DNA of 64,000 nt, from the NCBI GenBank assembly GCA_037129925.1, contig JBAXTZ010000009.1:1-64000 (forward strand), written 5' to 3'. The stretch is from JBAXTZ01 sp037129925 (GTDB taxonomy: Bacteria > Bacillota > Negativicutes > JBAXTZ01). Shown here one piece after another: positions 16,656 through 23,619 of the stretch. Position 1 is the first letter of the stretch, and each line of letters begins with the position of its first letter. The position numbers and the translations under genes were made by a program. Below the pieces are notes generated by a model. The model was given only the letters and a program-made list of their open reading frames with translations, was not told where the DNA came from and did no database searches.

Positions 16656-17483
16656 TTACTCCTTAAATATTGCTCGTAGTTTTTGCGCCATCTTCGCGTT
16701 TAGTTCATGCGACGAGTTTAGCGCGACTACTCTGCCAATTATTCTTCCAAACAAAAATAAATCGCCGACAATATCCAATACTTTATGCCGAGGCAGTTCA
16801 TCCGGGTAGCGCATTGGATTAAGGGTACCATCTTCAGTGAAAACCAAGGCATTATCCAAACTACCGCCGCGAGCCAGCCCGTTCGCTTGCAACATTTTTA
16901 ATTCAGCGGAAAAACCAATAGTTCGGGCAGCGCCAAACAACTCGTTAAATCGGCTGACATCGGTTCCACTGTCAAAATACTGAAAGCCCAACAGCGGATG
17001 CTTGTTGTAGGAAGAGTAAGACACTCGGAACCCATCGAAGGGAAACAGCGCGATGAACTTACCGTCTTCTTCAATTGCCAGCGGCTGGTTGATTACAAAG
17101 CAACTTCTGAGCGCCCGCTGCGCGACAACACCAGCCTGTTCAATCATTTCCACAAACAACCGCGCGCTGCCATCAGCCACCGGCGGCTCGACTGAATTTA
17201 TTTCTACCAAACAATTATCCACGTCGCAAAAGTAGAATGCCGCCAGCAGATGCTCGACTGTGAACACTTTAGCTGCTCCAGATTCTAGCGTAGTTGCGCG
17301 CATAGTTTGGGTTACATTGGCAATATCGGCCTTAACTTCGGGCATTCCTGGTAAATCAACTCTGCGAAAAATCACACCGCTATTTTCAATCGCCGGATAC
17401 AACTTTATTGTAACTTCTACGCCAGAATGTAAACCCACGCCGCTAAATTCAGTTGACCGGGCAATAGTTTTTTGAAATTCCAT
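16656..17483 (-). CDS. lpxC: UDP-3-O-acyl-GlcNAc deacetylase LpxC
   Basis: A 275-residue zinc deacetylase for the committed step of lipid A synthesis. The start of the protein, FQKTIARSTEFSGVGLHSG, and zinc-site motifs FTVEHLLAAFYFCDVDN and HKVLDIVGDLFLFG are present, with the catalytic histidine in SSHELNAKMA. ATG at 17483 begins one base after the lpxD stop. The longer frame from TTG 17498 is not supported. There is no clear Shine-Dalgarno, so coupling to lpxD is likely. In E. coli the protein is controlled by proteolysis; nothing here speaks to that. Confidence 0.96.
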   Translation of the reverse strand: MEFQKTIARSTEFSGVGLHSGVEVTIKLYPAIENSGVIFRRVDLPGMPEVKADIANVTQTMRATTLESGAAKVFTVEHLLAAFYFCDVDNCLVEINSVEPPVADGSARLFVEMIEQAGVVAQRALRSCFVINQPLAIEEDGKFIALFPFDGFRVSYSSYNKHPLLGFQYFDSGTDVSRFNELFGAARTIGFSAELKMLQANGLARGGSLDNALVFTEDGTLNPMRYPDELPRHKVLDIVGDLFLFGRIIGRVVALNSSHELNAKMAQKLRAIFKE

Positions 17484-17484
17484 T

Positions 17485-18519
17485 TTACTCGCTTTCAACT
17501 TCAGCTATTTTTGCCACTGCTTTTTCCAACGACTTAATTTTGGTTGCCATTTCACTAATGTTTTTCAGCGCTACCATATCGCGCAACCATTGTTTATAAG
17601 GCTTAAGCGGATGTCCAGCCAAAAACGAGTTGGCAGGAACATTGGTATTTATTCCAGCGCGGGCTGCGAACGTACAGTTATCGCCGATTGTTTGGTGTCC
17701 GGTTGTTGCCGATTGACCGCCAAACGTGCAGTAGTCGCCGATAATAGTGCTACCGGAAATTCCCACTAACGCTGCCGCCAGGCAACCTTTACCCATTTGA
17801 ACATTATGCCCGATTTGCAGCAAATTATCAAGCTTTGTACCGGCGCCGATGACTGTACTACCGGTCGCGGCGCGATCAACAGTAGAATTAGCGCCAATTT
17901 CGACATCATCTTCGATAACGACATTGCCGACCTGGGGGATTTTGTGATGAATTCCATTAACTTTTACAAAGCCAAAGCCGTCGGCGCCGATTACAACACC
18001 GGCGTGCAGCGTGCAACGCTCACCGACAATACAGCCATAATAGACTGTAACATTGGCAAATATTACGGTATTTGCGCCAATCTTACAACCATTGCCAATA
18101 TAAACGCCCGGATACAACACGCAGCCATCGCCGATTTCCGCTCCATCATCAACTACCGCGTTAGCCATTATTGCCACACCACTGCCAATCTTGGCAGTTT
18201 CGGCTATTACCGCACTTGGATGAATGTGCGGAGCCGGTTTCTTGTATCCATAGAAAAAATCCAACAGTATGGCAAACGCCATCCGCGGATTTTCAACTTT
18301 TATATGTGGTTTTGAGTAGTTATCGGTATCCATGCCGACAATTAGCGCAACAGCCGCGCTTTGCAATGCCGGTTCCATATGCGGTGGCACGGCAAACGAA
18401 ATATCGCTTGCCGTGGCATCCATCAAATTCGTCACTCCGGTTATCTCGTAGTCAACGGCGCTAACAAGTTCACCCTGCACCATCGCGGCAATTTCGGATA
18501 GCAAGAATTTTTTATTCAT
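17485..18519 (-). CDS. lpxD: UDP-3-O-(3-hydroxyacyl)glucosamine N-acyltransferase LpxD
   Basis: A 344-residue trimeric acyltransferase for the third lipid A step. The N-terminal uridine-binding domain includes DISFAVPPHMEPALQ. The left-handed beta-helix of hexapeptides runs from about residue 100 (SAVIAETAKIGSGVAIMANA). The catalytic histidine sits in LLQIGHNVQMG. The C-terminal helix (LKNISEMATKIKSLEKAVAKI) is typical. AAGGAATCATC precedes the ATG. It follows the third OmpH-like gene after an 87-base gap holding a TTAAAGG heptamer array. Confidence 0.96.
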   Translation of the reverse strand: MNKKFLLSEIAAMVQGELVSAVDYEITGVTNLMDATASDISFAVPPHMEPALQSAAVALIVGMDTDNYSKPHIKVENPRMAFAILLDFFYGYKKPAPHIHPSAVIAETAKIGSGVAIMANAVVDDGAEIGDGCVLYPGVYIGNGCKIGANTVIFANVTVYYGCIVGERCTLHAGVVIGADGFGFVKVNGIHHKIPQVGNVVIEDDVEIGANSTVDRAATGSTVIGAGTKLDNLLQIGHNVQMGKGCLAAALVGISGSTIIGDYCTFGGQSATTGHQTIGDNCTFAARAGINTNVPANSFLAGHPLKPYKQWLRDMVALKNISEMATKIKSLEKAVAKIAEVESE

Positions 18520-18540
18520 GATGATTCCTTTGTAGCTGTT

Positions 18541-18566
18541 TGGTTAAAGGTTAAAGGTTAAAGGTT
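18541..18566. repeat. Period-7 tandem repeat (GGTTAAA) between the third ompH-like gene and lpxD
   Basis: The plus strand reads GGTTAAA GGTTAAA GGTTAAA GGTTGTT: three exact heptamers and a partial one. The array is followed by CT-rich variants up to about 18595. Confidence 0.85.
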
Positions 18567-18606
18567 GTTTGCTTTTTACTTTTAACTTTTCACCATGCAC
18601 CATTAA

Positions 18607-19083
18607 TTATTTCGCTGAAGCTGACGGGGCTGCTGAAACCGCCGGAGTTGCTACCGGAGCCGGGGCTGCCGCAACACCTTCATCCAATTTCTTCAACACA
18701 TCATCGGTCATATCTATGCCGCCGACATATAGCACTTCTTTTGCCATAACCATATCATAGCCTTTATCTTTCGCAACAGTTTGCATAACTGCTTTTAACT
18801 CTGTTTCGATTTTCTGCTCGAAACCTTGTTTTTCGGCATTGGCTTTGTTAATGAATTCTTGCTGTTTCTTTTGCTGTCCGGCTTGATCCAATCCTTGAGC
18901 TTCCTTTGCCATTTGGTCTTGGAGGATTTTAATTTTTCCTTGAAACTCGTTTTGATAGTTTTTCATTTTTGCGCTGGTCTGCATAATTTTCACTGGTTCC
19001 ACTGTACCAACTTTGGTGCTACCACAACCGGCAAACATCGCTACTACAAATACCAATAATGCTAATACTATAATTTTTTTCAT
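18607..19083 (-). CDS. OmpH/Skp-like lipoprotein (third paralogue)
   Basis: A 158-residue protein with a lipoprotein signal (LALLVFVVAMFAGC, lipobox FAGC, Gly at +2). A central coiled coil rich in Lys/Gln/Glu (residues about 35-110) is followed by the conserved OmpH C-terminal block KDKGYDMVMAKEVLYVGGID and MTDDVLKKLDEG, then an Ala/Pro-rich tail. OmpH/Skp chaperones guard unfolded outer-membrane proteins in the periplasm. A lipid anchor is unlike classical soluble Skp. AGGAGCTAAAA precedes the ATG. It is the gene directly before lpxD, where skp often lies. Confidence 0.85.
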   Translation of the reverse strand: MKKIIVLALLVFVVAMFAGCGSTKVGTVEPVKIMQTSAKMKNYQNEFQGKIKILQDQMAKEAQGLDQAGQQKKQQEFINKANAEKQGFEQKIETELKAVMQTVAKDKGYDMVMAKEVLYVGGIDMTDDVLKKLDEGVAAAPAPVATPAVSAAPSASAK

Positions 19084-19126
19084 TTTTAGCTCCTATAATA
19101 TTCAAAAATAAAATGGAAATGTTTTA

Positions 19127-20032
19127 TTAATTTCCATGAACAAGTTTTTCCTTGACGCTATTGGTGATGTCGATAAAACTAAGATTTACTTTCGGTGCAC
19201 CAATAACAACTTTAAGATTTTGCGCTTTGGCGACCGTAGCAATACTCAGAGCAATATCCTCAATGACCTTTTTGCGAATTTCTGCAATTCGCTTACGCAT
19301 TTCAGCTAGCTGAGTGCCAGTGAGCGCTTTCATCCGGGCAATATCAGCCGTACTAAAAACATATTCTGGTGTTTCCGTCGCAATTCCCTCAGCGTGTTCA
19401 CGCTTAATGTTTGAAAACAAATCAGCTGCAAACACGTTGAGATCGCCACGAATCTTCGCCGTATATTCATTGACTTCGGCTGACGCTGCCTGTTTTTTTG
19501 CCGCAAAAATTAGCGCCTTCTGTTCATCATCCTCGCGAAACAATTCGGCGATCCGTTTTTTCAAATCAGCGGCTCGCGTTCCTTCTAAGCTTAATGCATC
19601 TAATTTGGTGTTCAAATCCATCGCCTGCATATTATCAGCATCGGCTTGTCGGTTCAATTCTTCTTCTGCATAAAGCTTAAGTTTGGTTTCTTCAAGTTTC
19701 TTAAGATTATCAACCAAATTTTGCGCCTCTTGCGTTTTGGCCATTATTTCCTGTTGAAAAAAAACTTGCATCATCTGATTGCGGGCGCTATCGGCGTTCA
19801 CTCCGGGTGGAATTATCGCAACCGAAAAGCCTTTGGCTTTGTTTTCTACAAAATTAATCTTAAATTCCAGCTCGCGGGCTTCAGCCGCTAACGGATGATT
19901 GCTATAAAGTTTCGCGTAGTCGACATAGCCGATTACTTCAGGTGGTGGCGCGGGTCTGCGTCCACAACCGCTTGCGGCAACAGCAATCGTGACAGCCAAA
20001 ACCGCAATTATGATTTTTTTTATTTTCTTCAT
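19127..20032 (-). CDS. Long OmpH/Skp-like coiled-coil lipoprotein (second paralogue)
   Basis: A 301-residue protein with a lipoprotein signal ending in VAASGC (Gly at +2), then a Pro-rich linker (RRPAPPPEVIGYVDYAKLYSNHP; the opening VGYVD-type block is OmpH-like). Residues 60-260 are mostly charged helix with many Ala, Lys, Glu, predicted coiled coil. The end resembles the OmpH C-terminus (SIATVAKAQNLKVVIGAPKV, DITNSVKEKL). It is about twice the length of its neighbours, so a fused or duplicated tentacle is possible. There is no clear ribosome site before the ATG. Function is inferred only from fold and neighbours. Confidence 0.75.
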   Translation of the reverse strand: MKKIKKIIIAVLAVTIAVAASGCGRRPAPPPEVIGYVDYAKLYSNHPLAAEARELEFKINFVENKAKGFSVAIIPPGVNADSARNQMMQVFFQQEIMAKTQEAQNLVDNLKKLEETKLKLYAEEELNRQADADNMQAMDLNTKLDALSLEGTRAADLKKRIAELFREDDEQKALIFAAKKQAASAEVNEYTAKIRGDLNVFAADLFSNIKREHAEGIATETPEYVFSTADIARMKALTGTQLAEMRKRIAEIRKKVIEDIALSIATVAKAQNLKVVIGAPKVNLSFIDITNSVKEKLVHGN

Positions 20033-20089
20033 AAAAACAAGCTAAGACGAGAAAGCAAACGCTCACTCGTCTATTTAGCTATTCTATTC

Positions 20090-20563
20090 TTATTTGCCGG
20101 CAATTTTCTTCATAACATCATCAGTGATGTCGGTGCCGCCATAAAAAACCTGGTTTTTGTCCAGAACCGCTGAAAGACCTTTATCTTCGGCGACAGTTTT
20201 GATGATTGCGTTAACTTTATCAATAACTCCCTTTAGCAGCTCTTGTTGTTTGGTCTGCAACCGCTGTTTCAGCTGATTGAAATAAGCCTCTTTTTCTTTG
20301 TCGGTCATTTTGGCTGAATTTTGATCAAAATCTTGTTTGGTTTTGGCTTCTTCTACTGACATTTGATCGGTATAGGCTTGAAAACTAGGACTGGACGTGA
20401 CGACTTTTTGGTAATCGACAGTGCCAATGTTCGAACTGGCTGCCGCCGATGCAGTTCCACCGCTAACGAGCGCTACCGCGACGATGCTCCCTAAAAAAAT
20501 TAACGATACAACGATTGTCACAATCTTGTAAAGTTTTTTGTTACGAAGTGTTGCTAAAATCAT
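20090..20563 (-). CDS. OmpH/Skp family periplasmic chaperone (first paralogue)
   Basis: A 157-residue protein. The N-terminal hydrophobic segment (LYKIVTIVVSLIFLGSIVAVA) is followed by SAAASS, so it may be a signal peptide with a long n-region or an uncleaved anchor. Then come IGTVDYQKVVTSSPSFQAYT, a coiled coil, and the conserved KGLSAVLDKNQVFYGGTDITDDVM. These are the OmpH family marks. Start ATG 20563 with AAAGGGGAAAAA upstream, which matches family spacing better than an upstream in-frame codon at 20578. It is the first gene behind the operon promoter. Confidence 0.88.
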   Translation of the reverse strand: MILATLRNKKLYKIVTIVVSLIFLGSIVAVALVSGGTASAAASSNIGTVDYQKVVTSSPSFQAYTDQMSVEEAKTKQDFDQNSAKMTDKEKEAYFNQLKQRLQTKQQELLKGVIDKVNAIIKTVAEDKGLSAVLDKNQVFYGGTDITDDVMKKIAGK

Positions 20564-20604
20564 TTTTTCCCCTTTCAATTTCGCCTAATGGCTTACATTT
20601 CGAC

Positions 20605-20633
20605 ATTATAGCAAAAAAATGTTGGATGTTCAA
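20605..20633 (-). promoter_or_regulatory. Promoter of the LPS operon
   Basis: On the minus strand, -35 TTGAAC (20633-20628), a 17-base spacer and -10 TATAAT (20610-20605) with an extended TGC in front. It lies about 40 bases upstream of the first ompH-like ATG. No comparable promoter was noticed inside the operon, but I did not check every gap. Confidence 0.75.
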
Positions 20634-20651
20634 TACAAGTATTAGCTAACT

Positions 20652-21449
20652 TCAAACTATCTCGCAACTGACTACTGTATCAGGATGAGATAATCGCACT
20701 TCCAACTCGCTCAGTTGGCAAATATTGTGGTCGATCAAAACATTTTTTACGGTTTCTACAGCGACGGCCGGACGATTGTTTTCCCGGCTAAGGTGCGCCA
20801 AGAAGGCAATACAGCGCTTAGCGCGGTGTAATTTTGCTAAAGTCACTCCGGCTTCTAAGTTCGACAAATGTCCGCGAATTCCCGAGATACGGGCTTTCAA
20901 AAACTCCGGATATGAACCGCGTTTCAGCATTTCCGGATCATGATTGCTCTCGAGCGTCAAAATATCGCAGTCGCAAAGTTTTTCCCGCACTGTAGCCGTC
21001 ATCCGCCCAATATCGGTGCAGTAACCCACTTTTATCCGTTTATAGGAAAAAGCATAGCCCACCGGATCGGCGGCATCGTGATCAATGTCAAACGCCTCGC
21101 AACTGACATTTCCGATGGCGAAAAAATCGCTTATTTCAACAATATTATCGCACAGCTGGGGAAACTTCCGTAAAATCTCGGTCGCGGTTCCAGCCCGGCA
21201 ATATAACGGGACACTTGTTTTTTTCAAGAACACGCCCAGCCCTTTGATGTGGTCGGAATGCTCGTGAGTTATTACTATACCGTTCAAATCGTCTGGTCGC
21301 AAATTAAACGCGCCGATAGACATGGTTAGCCGCTTGGCGCTGATGCCGGCATCAATGAGAATATTAGTTTTGCCAGTCTGCAACAGTGCCGCATTTCCGC
21401 TACTGCCGCTAGCCAAAATCGCCATCCGGGTGATGTGGTTTCTCTGCAT
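20652..21449 (-). CDS. Metallo-beta-lactamase-fold hydrolase, WalJ/YycJ type
   Basis: A 265-residue MBL-fold protein. Zinc motif THEHSDHIKGL follows LASGSSGNAALLQ and LIDAGIS. Later motifs GYCTDIGRMT, LESNHDPEML and FLAHLSRENN match the YycJ/WalJ group, which is linked in Firmicutes to cell-wall or DNA maintenance and has 5'-3' exonuclease-like members. No walRK genes are adjacent. GGAGAGCA precedes the ATG. The stop lies just upstream of the LPS promoter. The exact substrate is unknown. Confidence 0.85.
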   Translation of the reverse strand: MQRNHITRMAILASGSSGNAALLQTGKTNILIDAGISAKRLTMSIGAFNLRPDDLNGIVITHEHSDHIKGLGVFLKKTSVPLYCRAGTATEILRKFPQLCDNIVEISDFFAIGNVSCEAFDIDHDAADPVGYAFSYKRIKVGYCTDIGRMTATVREKLCDCDILTLESNHDPEMLKRGSYPEFLKARISGIRGHLSNLEAGVTLAKLHRAKRCIAFLAHLSRENNRPAVAVETVKNVLIDHNICQLSELEVRLSHPDTVVSCEIV

Positions 21450-21496
21450 TGCTCTCCTGCTTCCTGCTTCCTACTTCCTACTTCTTACCTCTTACT
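21447..21496. repeat. Period-7 tandem repeat (CTTCCTA) between the GH127 and MBL genes
   Basis: The plus strand reads CTTCCTG CTTCCTA CTTCCTA CTTCTTA CCTCTTA CTTCCG. It covers the 42-base gap and reaches the 3' end of the GH127 gene, contributing to its final codons. Confidence 0.8.
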
Positions 21497-23411
21497 TCCG
21501 CGGGACTCGCGGGAACTCGGTAATCCGCAATTTTGCCTGGGCGTAGGGAATAAGCGTCACTGTTGCCATTTCGCCAAGTTCTAATTCTTCCGGCAAATCA
21601 GCATGACAACCGTCTTTGGCGTGCCAATTAATAATTTCCCTGGCTTGCACCGTGAGTTTTTGCGTAGAAACTGCACTGGAAAATGCTTCGGCAAACGCCG
21701 ACTGTTCTAAGCAAGCGTTATCGACCGCTTCTAAAGTATAGTTCCACTTGGATTTCGCAAAAAGCTCCCAGTCAGCGTGCGGCAACTCCCGCGTCGGCCA
21801 GTCGGCATGAATACGCTTCCACTCGGCAGTTATCGGCAAAGCGAAGATAATTGGTCCACGCTGCACCGAAAAATATTGCCCGCGATAATTGACAACCACA
21901 CTGAAATCAAATTTTAGAACTATTTCGGTTACTGTATCGCTGATTGAAACTTCATGAAAATAACCACCGCCACTCAACTCCTGCTTAGCACCATCTACGC
22001 TAATAACCGCTCCGTCTGCCCACTGCGGAATCCGCAACTTCAACTTAAACTGCGCACTGCCCGGGTTATCAACCGCTATTTTTACGCTATCTTTATGCGG
22101 ATAATCGGTTTCGACCTTTACAACAATCGGGTATGTTTCTACCAGCCGCTGGCCGCCAGCCGCCGGAAAACGTATACAAATTTCCACCGGAGCATAGCTC
22201 ATACAAACCAGCGTGGAACAGCCCTCTTTCATCCACAACGAGGCCGCATACTTTGGCCAACCTTGCGAAAAATTGGCCGTACAACAGCCAAAATCCGGCT
22301 CCAAACCGAAAGTGTTGGCATCGGGACGGTTGCTGACCCACGGCCAATCCTCGCGGATGCTACATTCGATCTGATTGCTCTGCTGATCGTATTGATGCGC
22401 CCACATTTTGTCGTCAAAAGTTGCCATCAATGGATTAAATGCCAACAACTCCAAACGGTCAGCAAATACCGGATCGCCAACAATTTTCAACAACCATTCC
22501 AGAGAATACATGTATTCGACGATCGAGCATAGTTCCGTACCTTGCCGGGGGTCTTTCCCGGCAAGGCACTCGTCACCGCTCGGCAGCCCTACCGCCGTGC
22601 CGTGATGCTTGTCCAACAAGTCGATTTGATTGTACACTTTCCGGATATCGGCATCGCGGCGGGTCAGCCGATGCCAGAGCGCCCCTTCTTTAATCGCCAT
22701 CGTATTATTGACGATGTGCGACATATAGTTCCAGTTTTTGGCGCGGGTGCGTTCCTTGTAGGGCCAGTTTTCAAAAAAACCGCCCCAGTCAAACCCCTGC
22801 GCCTTAATCTTGTACGCCAAATCTAACAACCACGCATCGCCGGTTTGTTCATACAGCCAAAATATTGGTATCAGACATTCGAACCAGCGCGCCTGGCCCC
22901 AGTTGAACAATGGTGCCCGATCCAGATGATTCAGCACCGAGCGCAAACCGCGCTCAATAGCATTTCTTACTCCGGCTACTCGCTCGTCCTTATCAGCTGA
23001 TTCAGCATAAACAACCAACATTTTCAAGGCGATAAACTGACCCCAGATATCGTAATGGGCATGCTGGGCGGAAATCGCCAACGCACTGCCCATAGCTTTT
23101 GGACCCAACCAGCCGTCTTCATGCTGGTGTTCGATTATATAATCAATATAGCCATCAACGCGGTTAATCAAATCCACATCCCGCGTCAAATAAGCCAATG
23201 GGATAACGCCGTCCAACCAATACGGCGCCCGCTCCCACCCTTCAGCTTCGCCGCCAAACCAGTGGCTGTCCTTGATGTCCGGCCAAAATTTGTCCAAATT
23301 TCCGCTCAGTCCATTGAGCTGAATCTCCAACTGTTTCTTCAACCAGCCCAGTGGTTTAATTTCGCTGATGTGTAATGGCTCGAATTTTAGTCGCTTAAGA
23401 TTTTTTTTCAT
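21492..23411 (-). CDS. Glycoside hydrolase family 127-like (beta-L-arabinofuranosidase type)
   Basis: A 639-residue cytoplasmic enzyme without a signal peptide. The (alpha/alpha)6-barrel N-terminal part shows PYWLDGVIPLAYLT and EDGWLGP. The residues TELCSIVEYMYSLEW and DFGCCTANFSQGWPKYA match the Cys/Glu zinc-site pattern of GH127 (a Glu-x-Cys pair and a CC pair). Beta-sandwich domains follow. Known members release beta-L-arabinofuranose from plant glycans, but related families (GH146 and unassigned ones) look alike, so substrate is uncertain. The gene is divergent from ppdK. Its last codons lie in a heptamer tract. Confidence 0.8.
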   Translation of the reverse strand: MKKNLKRLKFEPLHISEIKPLGWLKKQLEIQLNGLSGNLDKFWPDIKDSHWFGGEAEGWERAPYWLDGVIPLAYLTRDVDLINRVDGYIDYIIEHQHEDGWLGPKAMGSALAISAQHAHYDIWGQFIALKMLVVYAESADKDERVAGVRNAIERGLRSVLNHLDRAPLFNWGQARWFECLIPIFWLYEQTGDAWLLDLAYKIKAQGFDWGGFFENWPYKERTRAKNWNYMSHIVNNTMAIKEGALWHRLTRRDADIRKVYNQIDLLDKHHGTAVGLPSGDECLAGKDPRQGTELCSIVEYMYSLEWLLKIVGDPVFADRLELLAFNPLMATFDDKMWAHQYDQQSNQIECSIREDWPWVSNRPDANTFGLEPDFGCCTANFSQGWPKYAASLWMKEGCSTLVCMSYAPVEICIRFPAAGGQRLVETYPIVVKVETDYPHKDSVKIAVDNPGSAQFKLKLRIPQWADGAVISVDGAKQELSGGGYFHEVSISDTVTEIVLKFDFSVVVNYRGQYFSVQRGPIIFALPITAEWKRIHADWPTRELPHADWELFAKSKWNYTLEAVDNACLEQSAFAEAFSSAVSTQKLTVQAREIINWHAKDGCHADLPEELELGEMATVTLIPYAQAKLRITEFPRVPRK

Positions 23412-23531
23412 CTCGATTTCTACTCCGTACTCCCAAACTATTAACTCTCAGCTATTTTATCCAATTTCAGTGTTTTTCACAAATACTTTTATAATATTTC
23501 TCCAAAAACTGGCACTGGCAATATTTATCAC

Positions 23532-23560
23532 TTGTTAAACAACAACATATCCATTATAAT
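23532..23560 (+). promoter_or_regulatory. Promoter of ppdK
   Basis: -35 TTGTTA (23532-23537), 17-base spacer, -10 TATAAT (23555-23560). A perfect 12-base palindrome ATATGCGCATAT follows at 23562-23573, where transcription would start, and could be an operator. Confidence 0.65.
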
Positions 23561-23619
23561 TATATGCGCATATTGCATATAAAAATTTCAAAATAATTTT
23601 AAGGAGTTACTACAAGAAC

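Noticed and set aside
3187..21496. CRISPR array
   Set aside because: The repeats are period 7-9 without spacers of CRISPR size, and no cas genes are present.
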